From Echinarachnius parma (taxonomy: Eukaryota > Echinodermata > Echinoidea > Clypeasteroida > Echinarachniidae), in NCBI GenBank assembly GCA_037951105.1, contig JBAMJV010002038.1, positions 1-64,000 on the forward strand: a stretch of DNA of 64,000 nt. Reading direction: 5' to 3'. Of this stretch, positions 32,850 through 44,230 are shown piece by piece. Under the pieces are notes generated by a model, which was not told the origin of the DNA, did no database searches, and saw only the letters and a program-made list of their open reading frames with translations. A program made the position numbers and the translations under genes. Position 1 is the stretch's first letter. The number at the start of each line of letters is the position of its first letter.

Positions 32850-34026
32850 AGCAGAATTTTTATATGGTAATAACTCTTTTAAACAAGACCACATTCGTTT
32901 TGGATCATTACTGTTTTCTTCAATTTTAGACACAAAATAATTTCTTTTTTTCTTTTACTAATAAAATGCTTACTTTGTTTCGAACCTTTTTATAATCCTT
33001 CCACATCTTCAAACATAATTGACTTTCTTCATAATTGAGCATATGTTGTTTCCTTTTCAATTTAAAAAATGTTCTATATATAATATCATGTTTATTCATT
33101 AATTTTCTAATATCATTTGTAATCCATGAATGTGACTTATCACGAACTCTTTTCATTTTAACAGGTGAAACCTCATCAATAATTGAGACAAATGTTTCTT
33201 TCCACACTTTCCAATATACATTCGCATCAATAACTTCATCGAGATGCGACCATGAGGTAGTTTGCAAGATACATAATAATTCAATCATATTCTCTTGTTT
33301 ATTTAATCGATATTTTATCACTTTACCTTTTCGAGTAGGACATTTATTTGTTGATTTTATTCTACGAATAGCATACACAGAAAAGTGATCACTCAAAGAT
33401 GTATGAATACATCCATGCTCAATTATATTCTCGTTTCTAGTTGTAAATATTGTGTCTATTAAGGTACTCGATTGGTGTGTTACACGAGTTGGTGTATCAA
33501 TTAACTGTTGAAAATTATACAAATTCATTAAAAACATCATGTTTGAGAACAATGGTGTATTTACCTTCCCTAAAAAATTGCAATTTAAATCACCTAAAAT
33601 CAAATTTTCATTAGTGTTCTCTCCAGTAGAGTGCACTGATTCAATGATTTTTCTAAACTTTTCAACAAAAGACAAGTCGTAACCTGGGGGTCGATATACA
33701 CAAAATAACAACATATCTTTTGGGAATTGTAAATATATTTGCAAACAAATCAGTTCTAAATCAACATTTTCAAATTCTTTTCGTCTAACGTAATGTAAAG
33801 TAGTAGAAACATAAACAGCTACGCCACCACCTGAGCGCGTTCTATCTTTCCGTTCGATACATAGACCATTACTAAGCAACTCTTCATTTGTAATTGAGTC
33901 ATCAAAAAATGTTTCATTTAAACATAACACATCAATTTTATTATTTGAGAATAAATCAACTAATAAACCAATTTTACTGACAAGACTTCGAGTATTCATC
34001 AATACAAATTTGAGTCCTTTTTTCAT
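32850..34026 (-). pseudogene. LINE B endonuclease domain and linker
   Basis: From 34026 the frame has FVLMNTRSLVSKIGLLVDLF, CLNETFFDDS, RSGGGVAVYVS, FCVYRPPG, ILGDLNCNF, TRVTHQSSTLIDTIF and SDHFSVYAIRR. All core residues of the apurinic-type endonuclease (N, E, Y, D/N, SDH) are present. The frame closes at 32926 after an A-rich stretch. Continuing in another frame gives YFVSKIEENSNDPKRMW and ELLPYKNSALL to about 32855, so a single-base slippage in the A-run broke it. The domain itself is open over 366 residues. Confidence 0.83.
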
Positions 34027-34116
34027 TGGGGGAATTTTCCCTTCACTTAAAGTTATAATTCGACTATTAGTACATATTTTAGACGAAGATTCGGCATTGT
34101 CCTCTTTGCCTGAGGC

Positions 34117-34731
34117 CTAAAAGTGTGTATTAAGTTCACAAAATTTCGATTTATGTCCGAATTCTCGACATAAAAAACATTGTATCTTGGTACCATATCT
34201 GCAATGTTTCTGTTTGTGGTTTTTCTCGCCACAGTTGTTGCAACCACTATACAGTCTGGTATTTCGGAAGCTAGTATATCGTGGTCGTGGTTCATGCCCC
34301 CCTTCGTTACTCGTCTCGACGTCTCGGTTTGCTGCGACATCTGAGTAACTGCGGGATAGCGGGGAGGGGCTAGTGATGGCCTCGTATAGTGGTGAATACG
34401 GGGCTCGTTGGTCTTTGTGGAGGACGGGAATGTCAAGGGCCGGTGTTTTATTGATGTGTCGCTTGATTGACTTTACTAACACCTTAACACCTTAAAGCCC
34501 AAATTCCCTCTGCACTGGATCTGCGTCTGCAATTGTTAAATTGAAAGGAGTTCTTTCAAACATGGATGCACATTCGCGAATTCGAATGACCGAGAGACGT
34601 GCAGCGGAAGTAACAGGTGAATTTGAAAGACCATTGGGGCAATTCCACGCCAAATGAGCCAAAAGTGGATAAATCAAATGAGGATTATTTCTGAAAAAAT
34701 TAAAGACTAGATCATGCCACACTTCATACAC
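34117..34731 (-). pseudogene. LINE B ORF1 with two zinc knuckles
   Basis: Two minus frames joined by a frameshift near 34490. The first (34731-34492) contains RIRECASMFERTPFN and ends QREFGL. The second (34482-34117) has a Ser/Pro-rich segment and then CNNCGEKNHKQKHC and CFLCREFGHKSKFC, two CCHC knuckles that bind nucleic acid. ORF1 proteins with C-terminal knuckles precede ORF2 in Jockey-type LINEs. The 90 bp to the endonuclease ORF are consistent with a bicistronic layout. Confidence 0.75.
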
Positions 34732-35502
34732 CCGGTTAGTTAATCAGGAATTCCACCATGACACTCAACATCCTCCAATAACCATTATCACCACAATCAG
34801 TGTGCCAACAAAATAACAAATATCTCTCATCTAGCTTCATTCTAAAAATAAGAAATAAACATTAGATACCAAAGTAATAAGATTTTTCTTGAATTATAAT
34901 ATTTCATAGATTATTTTGTTTACAATATTGAAAGTTGTAGATGGATTCAAGTAAACAAATGCAAGTGACAGTTCATTGAGATACATGTGGCATTTACATG
35001 AATCTATTCATCTACATACCGAGACCATGCAAGTTGTGACTGTAAATTAAATGAATGAGTGAGGGTTGAATAGATTTAAAGATACTGTCCTCTTTCTGAA
35101 AGCTGAAGCAAATGGTTGAGAGATCATATGAAAGTAATGTTTTTTTAAAGCTAATCTGAGTAGGTTATGGGCTTGAAAATGTAATGTTTGCATGTTGTGA
35201 TAAATTGAAGGCTGGTTGTCTAACTCTAAACCACCAATAATTACACATCGCACCATTAGTTTCGGTTAAGGGGGCATTCTTTCATGCATTGTTTATTGAA
35301 CTCAAATATTAACTAGCTCAGCAGCTCACACATGATGAAATGCATATCAGCATGTTATGGTTATACACTCTGGTTGTATACAGAAAGTGCATGCCTATAG
35401 CTATGCATGCACCCCATGCACATCACATGTAAAATGCAGTCTACAACAGACTCTACATAATTTATGTTGTTTACAAGTACAACAACAGGTCATTGTTTGA
35501 CC
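34732..35502. other. Unannotated unique-looking spacer
   Basis: About 770 bp without a recognisable protein, RNA or repeat. It includes ordinary AT-rich sequence and short open frames that show no conserved motif. Confidence 0.4.
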
Positions 35503-35510
35503 TACATTCA

Positions 35511-36234
35511 AGGGCGTCGATTTCTTCTCATGGTTGGGGGGATGATCATGGGGTTTGACCCAATGACAATGCGGAGCATCGTCCACCAGCCGCGTAGCGG
35601 CGAGGCGATTTGTTTTTGGCTATTTTGCTAAGGGGGGGTTTGACCCAATGACGATGCGGAGCATCGTCCACGAGCCGCGTAGCGGCGAGGCGATTTGATG
35701 GCGTTTGTCTATGCACATCACAATTTCACTTGGCAGCCAAAGGGGGGGGGGGGGGAGGGGTTTAAACCCCCTAACCCCCCCCCCCCCCCCCGTAGATCCG
35801 CGCCTGGGGGGGGGGGGGGGGTGGGTGGGTTTTTTCTGGGGTGTCCCCTCTCCCACGGTAGGAAGCTTTTGCATTTTGGGGCTTGAAATTGTGCAATCTG
35901 GAGCATACCTAAGGCATCAATTTCACGTTTTATAAACTTGTTTCTGAGTTACCGTGTTATAGATAAACACAATTAATGAAATCAAGTTTGCAGAAAACCA
36001 AAGGGTGGATCGCACTTCTTTTGCTTATTGAGGAATGAGTAAGGACTTTCTAACATAAGACATACGATAGTAGCCTCTTCCACAATTACATGCGCCAGTA
36101 TACTTTTTTTTTTTTTTTTTTTTACCCTCCCAAATATTGGGGGGGGGGGGGGATGATAATACAGGCCATCCCCCCCACCTCAAATATTGGGGGGGGGATA
36201 TATATCCCCCCATCCCCCCCGTGATCGACGCCCC
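35511..36234. mobile_element. Non-autonomous DNA transposon with 8-9 bp target duplication
   Basis: The ends AGGGCGTCGAT and ATCGACGCCCC are inverted and flanked by CTACATTCA at 35502-35510 and 36235-36243. The inside has a 60-bp segment (core GCGGAGCATCGTCCAC, CCGCGTAGCGGCGAGGCG) present twice at about 35553-35612 and 35637-35697, several G and C runs of 10-20, and a T-run (about 36106-36123). An 8-9 bp duplication suggests a hAT or Mutator-type mobiliser. No transposase is present. Confidence 0.8.
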
Positions 36235-36414
36235 CTACATTCACAGTTAGGCAAATCTAGAATTGTCTAGACTGCAACAAGTCTGGGTTGCAGACCCTAA
36301 TAATACTACAGAAAATACCTGTTTGGGGAACATTTTTAAAATTAAGATCTTGAAATAACAAAAGGTTGTAACAGCCATTTCATCAGTCTAACTAAGATCT
36401 TTTACCATTCTGTA

Positions 36415-36559
36415 AAGTGAAACCTTGTTATAACGAGCATGCATGATTGGTCCACTCAATTTAACTCTTTATATCAGATAGCCTTGGGCTTAAAGCAATT
36501 ACCTCACTATATCAGGTAACTTATGTGATAACAGGTCTCGTTATAAAGAGGTTCCACTG
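36415..36559. mobile_element. TA-flanked MITE, pogo/mariner-like (145 bp)
   Basis: AAGTGAAACCTTGTTATAAC at the left and GTTATAAAGAGGTTCCACTG at the right are inverted and flanked by TA. The TIR (CAGTGGAACCTCTTTATAAC) is typical of pogo/Tigger-related MITEs. Confidence 0.75.
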
Positions 36560-37096
36560 TAGTAATGATCAATGTTCACAAACAAAATATTACATCTATT
36601 AAGATTCTGCATACAATGGAAGTGATTAAATCAAATTTCGGAGTTATAGGGCGGTTTTATCATTTTTATTTCAACCTGACCCTGAGGAAAATAGAAATCT
36701 ATACTCAGAATAAAAAAGAAATGAGCCTTGAGGGTTAGATAATTAGATTATGGAAAGATAATTTTTCTTGCATAATTGTAATTCTTTATCAATGTAAATG
36801 TTAAAATTTCACCAACTAAAATGACTACAGACATCAATTTGTGAGAGGTCATGCTCTAAGTCTCTAAACCCAGAGCTACATATAGCACTCCTTCAAAAAT
36901 TCCTCCTCAATGCACATGCTAGAAGGGTTCAGGAAGCATTCTAGCTCAGTGCAGGTAAGAACACAGTAAAAGCAATTGAGAGGTCTCAGGTAGAATCATA
37001 TCCTAGTGTCTTTGCTCACTTTCATTTAATTAATTTATTTCTTATCAGTTCCCATATGTTTGGATTTAAAAGAATTATGAATGCCTAATTTTGTTA

Positions 37097-37277
37097 CAGT
37101 GGAACCTCTGATACCAAACTCCATTATAACAAGGTACCTGATATAGCGTGGTTATTTGACAGGTCCAGGTGGTTTGTATTTATTGTTTTATTTTTTAAGC
37201 CCTGATACAATGAGATATTTAAAATAACACAGTAAATAAAATGGGTCTGAGGTGCTCGTTATAAAGAGATTTCACTG
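37097..37277. mobile_element. Pogo-like MITE, second copy (181 bp)
   Basis: The left end CAGTGGAACCTCTGATACC and right end CGTTATAAAGAGATTTCACTG are related to those of the 145-bp element. TA precedes the left end and CA follows the right end, so one target base has probably mutated. Confidence 0.7.
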
Positions 37278-38130
37278 CATTTCCAAGTTCCAGAAGCTGG
37301 CAGTATTAACACATCATTCATGGATCATCCCCTCCTCTTGATGAATTATGAACAGCTCTAACAGCAAAGCATGAATATGTATTTTTAAACTAACATAACT
37401 GTGATTGTGTTACTTACTTTTATTGAATGAATGAATCTGTTTTGCTCCAGGCCATAGACGTACAGTGCATGCTCCTTTACAAAAGTATTACTTTCTTCAT
37501 ATTCAAATCTTCAAGTGTTAAGTTTAAAGTCTATGGCTTGTCCATTGCTTGTGAACACTACCAAGTAACATCCATGGTGATATGTCATGCTCCTATAGTC
37601 CAAAGATCTGTAATTAAAGAATGCAAACACAAACAGAGAAAGAATGTTAGAATATAGCTATTGCTCTTTCAGCCCATTTAAAGTTGATTTTGGTGTAACA
37701 TATTCTCCATGGACAACAGCTGGAGTATTTTCGGGAACAGTCCTGAATGAGTTAATACTACTTTATAAACTTTCAAATACATTGTCTTGTCCTAAAAAGG
37801 CATGTAGAGTAATAAAAAGTTATCAACCAAAATTACCAAAACATGCAAATAAATTGAATAAGGTGATAAATGATATTGAACACAATGAAGAAATTTGCTT
37901 GATTTATTTAGATAACTTTAATCATCAATTGCCACAAACCAATAATATACATTCATAGAGAAGTTGATCTCTGAGATATTTAGGTTGTATAATACCAATA
38001 ATGAATTAATCAAATATTAAAAGAAAAACTTGAATGACCTTTAAATTATTCCTCTTGTCCAAATTAATACTTAAATCACGGGAAAAAAGCTAATCTCTAA
38101 AAAAAAGAATCCTGCATATAAATGAGTGCG
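37278..38130. other. Spacer with an unassigned plus-strand frame at 37644-37958
   Basis: A plus-strand frame of about 100 codons (37644-37958) follows a TGCTCTTTCAG stretch that could act as a splice acceptor. It contains VDFGVTYSPWTTAGVFSGTV and later CPKKACRVIKSYQPKLPKHA. I do not recognise it. Codon use is AT-rich and no donor or start is convincing, so it may be a chance frame or a terminal exon. Confidence 0.25.
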
Positions 38131-38138
38131 ATGATTAA

Positions 38139-38839
38139 AGTGGACTTCCACTCGAGTTCAAGCTTCTAATGATTGCAAGACAGATATTCTAGGTCAATAA
38201 ACACAATTTTGTATGAAAAAGTATGATTGTGGGTTCTTATAATTGGCTTTGAAATTCTAATGACACAAATTCGCGAGCGAGCTTGTTCTATCCCACAATG
38301 CACCAATTTGTGACGTGCGACACTCACTATGCGCCTATCTATGTTTTTACACTGCAGCGAATGTGTTCTTTTGATCGGACCAATAACAATGCTCGATCAT
38401 GAATAGTTTAGTCCACGATGCGTCATTCAACGGGTGCCTTGGAGCATTACTACATTGTTGAACCGTTTGAAAATACTTGCCTGCCCGAAATTGTAAAACG
38501 TTTGGCTTTCATTGAAATTTGAATAGACACAAAGTCCTGTAAACGTGGTTATTGAATTTGCTGGCTCTGCATGACCGGCTATTATGAATGACACATTCAG
38601 TGATCACAATGCAGTGGCACTGGATTCAAGCCTACTCAATAAATTGAGCAAAGTGAGGGTGCTACATAATGGTCTCATGATTGTGTGCAATAAATTTAAT
38701 TATTTCCTCAGAGTTAATGACATTAGAAAAATCTCTTAGAAATCAACCAAAGAGAGTCAAATCCTGAAAATATTCAAGCACATCCCTAGATTTATTTCCA
38801 ATATACTGTATTTTGTTTAAACTCGTCCGGAATTCTCCT
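38139..38839. mobile_element. TTAA-flanked MITE, family 3 (701 bp)
   Basis: TTAA at 38135-38138 and 38840-38843 flank imperfect inverted ends. The left is AGTGGACTTCCACTCGAGTT and the right reads inverted AGGAGAATTCCGGACGAGTT. It has no coding capacity. It lies within the candidate host-gene region, close to the candidate exon 2. Confidence 0.6.
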
Positions 38840-38876
38840 TTAAAGTATAGTACAAACAATACCTGTGGATAGCTGA

Positions 38877-38990
38877 CTAGCTGTGCATAGCGAGTAGAGA
38901 ACCAGTAGATAAGTATCCTGAAGTACCACCTGGCAACACCAGACTATCATCAGTCACCAGTCCTTGTTGAACCACATCCTCAAAATATTG
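38877..38990 (-). CDS. Candidate terminal coding exon of an unidentified gene
   Basis: On the minus strand a strong acceptor (TTCTTTCATCTCCTAG) precedes CAATATTTTGAGG. The only open frame reads QYFEDVVQQGLVTDDSLVLP and ends at TAG (38879-38877). Joined to the candidate first exon at 40639-40677 it gives a 50-residue frame without a shift. A GT donor near 38865 might allow further non-coding exons. I do not recognise the protein. The evidence is splice-site quality and frame continuity only. Confidence 0.3.
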   Translation of the reverse strand, partial: QYFEDVVQQGLVTDDSLVLPGGTSGYLSTGSLLAMHS

Positions 38991-40638
38991 CTAGGAGATG
39001 AAAGAAAATATAACATTCATGAGAAAAAATATTCATTCAATTTCACTAACATGTTCAAATATATTGTTGAGAACATCGTGATGTGTAATGAAAATTCTGA
39101 ACCAAAAAAGTGAAAATACATGTTCAGAGAGTGCAAATTAGTAATTAGCCCTTGAAAACAGTGAAATGACAAACAAGCTCCTAAAGTCTCGGTGCACGTG
39201 CAAACAGTGGCAGGGGTTAAAAAAAGACCACCATATTATATCTTTTTTGTGAATTAATGCTTTCCAGTCTGGGACTGGCATGTGTTTCGCAGGGCGCTTG
39301 GCCCTGGACTTGGTTTGGTGACTCGAGTCAAAACACATCAGATGATCAGATTCAGAGTTAATTAAGCTAAGTAAGTAAGGCAGTAATAAATGCTGGCAAA
39401 GCTTGTACTGTACTATAGGACAATTGAATGACACTGCAGTGGTTGGAAGAAAAAAATAGCCAGGACCAGGGTCCAGGTTCAGGCCTCTGTCTCTCACTCT
39501 CGGAATCTTTTCTTAAAAACAAACAAAACTAAAATGAAATGAAATCAATACATGTAATTAATTTAACCAGGCAGGAGTCAGGACCACAACAAACAATGAA
39601 AATCAATTTATCCATGATTAATCATTTAATGAATCATTGAATGATGCTAGGACAACTGATCTTTCTATTGTGATTAAACATAATTCCAGCTATTGGCTTA
39701 TCTAAGGTAGATATCAAACCATCGTTTTAAATTTAAGGCCGAGTCGAGCCGGCCAGAGAAGCCGAGGATGAGAGAGTGATGCAGCTTCGCCTGCCGACAT
39801 GACCGGCGTGGCTTACTTCTGTTTCTAGCTACCCCCACCTGCAAAGCCGTGAAGTTACCTACTTCAGAAGTTCAGTAGTGTCACTGTCAGTACTTGGTTG
39901 CCATCCATTATTCATGTCCATTCTTAGATCAACAAAACGAATCGTTTTCATTGCCTATTTTACTGGTTATTTTTTAGTTAGAATGACCGACAGTAAAAAC
40001 GAGTAAGAGACTGAAATTAAATGTAAAAAGATGCCACAAAAACAAAAGATTTGTCGATCTATTCCAGCCGCGCACCAGTTCCAATTCATCAATCAAATGA
40101 ATAATGAACTCACAAACTTACATATGATAATTATTTCAATCAAACGGTCAGCATGATGACAAGACTAACATCAGCAACGTTAATGATCTTTTAGACACAA
40201 TCTATACAATATAGTATATTACAGCATTTTAATTTTTAAATAAAATTGACTTACTACTTAAATTGGGCAGGTGATCCGAATACTGGTGTAGAAACGGTAT
40301 ATATATTTTTGATTTTGGGTGGCTGTCCCGATTTGAGGTAGTATTTTCCACTTTTTGAAAACAAAATGGATTTGGTGAATTACTGAAATAAAAGAGGCAA
40401 GCCAGGTGTCTAGGACTAGGCCTACTTGGTTTTGTAAAAGTACAACATGAAATTCAATGCATGGGACACACCTATCCAACTCGACAATCTAGATTAAGTT
40501 TTTAAAAAATCAAAATTTCCATTCGAATTGCCAAAAAAAAAAAAAAATTATTCGATAAACAGAGTTATCCAAGCATTTGTTACATCAAGATTGCTTGAAA
40601 TCAATCTAATATTCTCAAAATATACAATTTTAGCTTAC
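38991..40638. other. Possible intron, no other feature recognised
   Basis: It would be the intron between the two candidate minus-strand exons, beginning GTAAGC and ending CTCCTAG. It contains no recognisable repeat family or gene, only short frames and an A-run near 40533. Confidence 0.3.
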
Positions 40639-40677
40639 CATACGGGCAATTTCTGTCACAACTTCGGCCACATCCAT
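40639..40677 (-). CDS. Candidate first coding exon
   Basis: From the ATG at 40677 the minus strand reads MDVAEVVTEIARM and then meets a consensus donor GTAAGC at 40638. It sits directly downstream of a CpG-rich promoter-like region. The frame continues without shift into 38990. The product is unknown. An in-frame or upstream ATG in another frame could be used instead. Confidence 0.35.
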
Positions 40678-40689
40678 ACCAGACCATCT

Positions 40690-41060
40690 CAGAATTGCAC
40701 ACAGTCAAACTTGCCGCGCCGCGAATTTTGGCGAAAACGTAAAATTGTCTGACAACGGTTGTGAAATGATTGGCGACGCAGGATGGACTACCTCGCGCAT
40801 GCGCAGTAAGGCTGATTTCCCCAAATCAGAAGATCCCGCGTCATGGATGAGAAATCTAAAGCTCCCTAATAATCGCGCGCGCGCGCCCGAGCTAAACATT
40901 CGACAAGACAAAATCGTCAGGGCGATCGAGACGCGTCGCGTGGGGGAAAAGTGAATGACGTTATCTGCTTCGCAGCGACTCATGAATTATTCATAGGTTT
41001 AGTGAAACGGCTGATCACAGCAATTACAATGTTAATTTGTTACGTCGTCGTGTAAGAGCA
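40690..41060. promoter_or_regulatory. CpG-rich promoter-like segment with NRF1-type and CCAAT sites
   Basis: The region is much richer in CG than its neighbours, including a GCGCGCGCGCGC run near 40875. It holds GCGCATGCGC at 40795-40804, the NRF1 consensus core, an ATTGG (inverted CCAAT) at about 40769, and TGACGTTA (CRE-like) at about 40955. It lies just upstream of the candidate minus-strand exon. Unmethylated CpG clusters with NRF1 sites are typical of housekeeping promoters. Confidence 0.5.
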
Positions 41061-41292
41061 TCGTGCAACATGCGCTATGCACACATGTGCGCAATATTCT
41101 CCGAAAGTTAATGTTTAGCAGTCAGTCATGATTTGTTCTACGCTTTGAAAATGGCCCCAAAGTTGAATTTGGGAACATGATGCATGGTGTGTAACATACA
41201 GATTATCACATATACTTTAATGTTACATAAAGTTGCGTTCCACTATATAAAGTGAATAGATGTGATCTTTTGCACGGGATTAGAGAACGGGG

Positions 41293-41480
41293 AATCCCCC
41301 CCCCCCCCCCCCCCCCCCACAAAACAAAAATAATAAATATAAAATAATACAAATCATTATAATAATCATCCAATCAAATTAACAATAATAAACAATAACA
41401 AATGAAACAATTATAACTAAACAATTATAATAAGCTTTCCTCTCGGAGGAAGCTAGGAAAGATTCGATAGACTATAATCT
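41293..41480. repeat. C-run and AT-rich simple sequence
   Basis: About 22 C occur around 41297-41319, followed by AATAA/ACAAT-rich simple sequence leading into LINE D. Confidence 0.6.
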
Positions 41481-42020
41481 TTGGGGAACAGATGGTCAAG
41501 GGTGGAGGAACCGTGCCAGCAGCTTGAAGCTGACATGAAAGATCTAAAGGCTACGTTTCAACAAAAAGATGACACGCAAAATCATAGGAGTATGCAAGAT
41601 GATGTACTGGCCTCAACTGTGCATTCGCTTTTTCAAGAATGTGCTACAGAAGAACACGAAAAGGAAAGAAGAAAGCACAACATCATCATTCAAGGCATGG
41701 CGGAATTCAAATCTGAAGATGGTAAGGAGAGACTCTACTCTGACTATCATGACTATGGTGGGGTTCGCGAGGTGCTAGACTACCTTGAAGTTGGCAGAGA
41801 CGTGAAACGTGTTCTGCGATTGGGGAGAAGAAATTTTGATAGCGATGCAAGACCACGTCCCTTGTTGGTGGAATTTTCTAGCCCCGAGTCGAGCAGTGAT
41901 GCAAGGAGGAAAGCCAGTAAGTTGCGATTTGGACCCAATGACCTTAAGAAGCTCTACATTCAACAAGACTTCACAAAAGAAAATAACATGTGTCAAGAAA
42001 CAATCTGGTCAAAAAGATGA
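41481..42020 (+). pseudogene. LINE D ORF1, coiled coil plus RRM-like domain
   Basis: About 179 residues. The first half (EEPCQQLEADMKDLKATF and onward) is charged and coiled-coil-like. The second half has RRKHNIIIQGM, a KRVLRLGRRN strand, ARPRPLLVEFSSPES and LKKLYIQQDFTKE, which is the order of the RRM-type ORF1 domain of L1-like and related LINEs. It ends early at 42018, before the expected C-terminal domain, and downstream frames are broken. Confidence 0.68.
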
Positions 42021-42365
42021 AAAGGAGACAAAGTGAAGGGGACAGAAATTGGGTTATTCGAGGAGACAAACTTGTTTGAAGAAAGGAGCTATCAACTCAG
42101 TCATCACTGAACAAGGAAGCCGAGGATGGTCCTCCCAAGAGCCTACAGCCCTTTCAGAGAGACTAACTAACACAAGGTATCATTAACAGATAAATGTGTA
42201 AATACTGAAGTTTTTAACCACGACCAATTGTCATGTACATGTATGTACAGCAATGTTGATTCTCTAAAAAGACTGGATTAAAAACGAGGATTGCTATTGT
42301 GGATCGAGATATTATTGCTTTGGTGGAGATATTTCCTAAAAACCTAGTGTTACCAGTGGAAGAAA

Positions 42366-43110
42366 GTGACTCCGGCAGTTTCCTGGTTACAATATGTTCC
42401 TGCCTACAAGAAGTCATATGGCATAGTAATATATGTAAAGAAGAATTTACAAGTAAAACAAGTTATTTTTGAAGACATTGACTTTGAAGAAAACGTCTGG
42501 TGCAAAATTGTTTGTGGATCACAAGATATTCTTTTTGGATGTATCTACAGAAGTCCAACCAGTACTGTTTCTAACGATGAATCCCTATCACGCCTCATAC
42601 ATGAAGAGGGAAAGTCGCCCTGTAACTTGTTTATCGTCGGCGATTTTAACTTACCAAATATCAACTGGCAGATTCCTGCAGTATCTGGAACCGGGAGTAG
42701 ATATGCCAGTGATTTTATAGACTTACTCCAAGACCATTTTTTGTCACAGCTAGTTGAATAACCAACACGGAAAAGAGAAGGGCAGAATTCAAATGTTCTG
42801 GACCTAGTTATCACAAATCAAGAGGACTTGGTGGACTGCCTTGAAGTTTCATCACCAGTTGGAAAAAGGGACCACATGATTTTGAATTTCAGACTATATC
42901 ATTCCAGGCAGCATTCATCGATTAACAAATACAGAACACTTTTCATTTGTTAAAGGTGATTATGATGGCATTAGGAAATATGTAGAGAACAATGCCATAT
43001 TTCATACGATGGACACGGTCGAAGATCTTGTTAGCTTCATTGAGATGTTAACAAATAGATTTGTACCTAAAGTTAGAGCTAGATCAAAGCAGCAACCACT
43101 ATAGATGAAT
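42366..43110 (+). pseudogene. LINE D endonuclease fragment
   Basis: It reads YGIVIYVKKNLQ, FGCIYRSPTST, VGDFNLPNINWQIP and, after a stop at 42759, SNVLDLVITNQEDLVDCL and GKRDHMILNFRL. The first endonuclease motifs are missing or displaced (the region 42100-42365 is scrambled). Stops at 42759 and about 43102 disable it. Confidence 0.72.
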
Positions 43111-44230
43111 AGTAAAGTGAAACAAGCTGTAAAAACGAAACACAAAGCTTGGAACCGCTTCCAGGAGACAGAGAACGAGCTTGACAGAGTTACTTTCAAT
43201 AGGGCAAGGAATGAAGTAACAAATGAAGTTGTAAGTGCGAAGAAGACATTTGAAAGTAAACTAACATCAGAAGTTAAGACAAATCCCAAAAGCTTCTGGA
43301 GATATAGGCAAAGTAAAACTAAAACCAAGCAAGGAATTGGAACCCTGGAGAAATCTGACGGAACCACAGCAGAATCGGACAAAGACAAATCAGAAACACT
43401 GAACAGATTATTTACTTCAGTTTTCACAGTGGAGGACGTAACCACTGTTCCGGATTTTGAACCTATAGTTCGTGGTACAAGTATCAAAACAATAACCTTT
43501 ACCGAAGAGAAGGTTAAGGAAATGATCTCAAAACTGGATCAGTCAAAAGCTGCAGGACCTGATCAAGTGCATAATCGCATCCTGAAAGAACTAGTGGATT
43601 ACATCTCTAAGCCCTGGCCAACCTGTTTACCAAGTCTCTATTCATAGGTGTAGTACCAGACTCCTGGAGAGAAGCGAATATGACCCCTATTTATAAAAAG
43701 GGAGATAAGAGACCAGGAAACTATCGCCCAGTGAGTTTAACGAGCGTTCTCTCCAAAATGATGGAAACCATTGTAGGAGATGAGAAGATGAGAAGTACAT
43801 GAACTCCAAATCGCTGTTTGCGAATGAGCAATATGGTTTTTAGGAAAGGCAGATCTTGTGCAACATAGTTGTTGGATGTGACAGAAAAGAGCTAGACGAG
43901 AAACGAAGCATAGACTGTATTTATCTTGACTACAGCAAGGCTTGCGATAAGGTCCCACACACCAGATAATTGAAAAGGGAGAGGCATACGGCATAGTATT
44001 AAGTAACCTACTGAACTGGATCCAACCAATTTTCTAAGAGGCAGAACACAACGGGTAGTCATCAACAATGGATCGTCATCTCAATCGACAGTTGCTAGTG
44101 GTGTCCCACGAGGCAGCGTATTGGGGACAGTTCTCTTCCTGCTGTATGTTAACGACATTCCTGAAGTACTTCAAGGACGAGGATGCCAGATTAGACTCTT
44201 CGTGAACACTTTATTCACCAATAAACAGCA
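43105..44230 (+). pseudogene. LINE D reverse transcriptase, decayed
   Basis: 43105-43647 contains the linker and the RT start (LDQSKAAGPDQVHNRILKEL). Further frames give ANMTPIYKKGDKRPGNYRPV (about 43677) and CIYLDYSKACDKVPH (about 43915), then SGVPRGSVLGTVLFLLYVND (about 44098). The YADD position reads FVNT, so the catalytic aspartates are gone. At least five frameshifts or stops are present. Confidence 0.78.

Larger units (their letters stand above)
29633..32855 (+). mobile_element. LINE C (CR1-like), inserted antisense in LINE B
   Basis: A 5'-truncated plus-strand LINE with a zinc-finger-like N-terminus, endonuclease, RT and C-terminus. It ends near a short repeat CCAGATCCAGATCCA (about 32816-32830). 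On both sides the sequence returns to LINE B on the minus strand. Both edges are approximate because I could not identify a convincing target duplication. Confidence 0.8.
21210..34731 (-). mobile_element. LINE B (CR1/L2/Jockey type), about 4 kb, split by three insertions
   Basis: The minus-strand order is ORF1 (34731-34117), endonuclease (34026-32926), RT fingers (29632-29308), RT (25379-25100), RT palm (22723-22077), C-terminus (to 21599) and 3' UTR. The breaks hold a plus-strand LINE (about 29633-32855), a 460-bp repeat array (25393-29294) and a long-inverted-repeat element (22727-25096). Protein order is collinear with one LINE. At two junctions the coding sequence can be rejoined across a target duplication. 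The host LINE is therefore the oldest layer. Confidence 0.85.

Noticed and set aside
36871..36975. Plus-strand donor site CAG/GTAAGA at about 36956 with a possible exon
   Set aside because: All frames of the putative exon are closed upstream or contain stops, so at best it would be a non-coding first exon.
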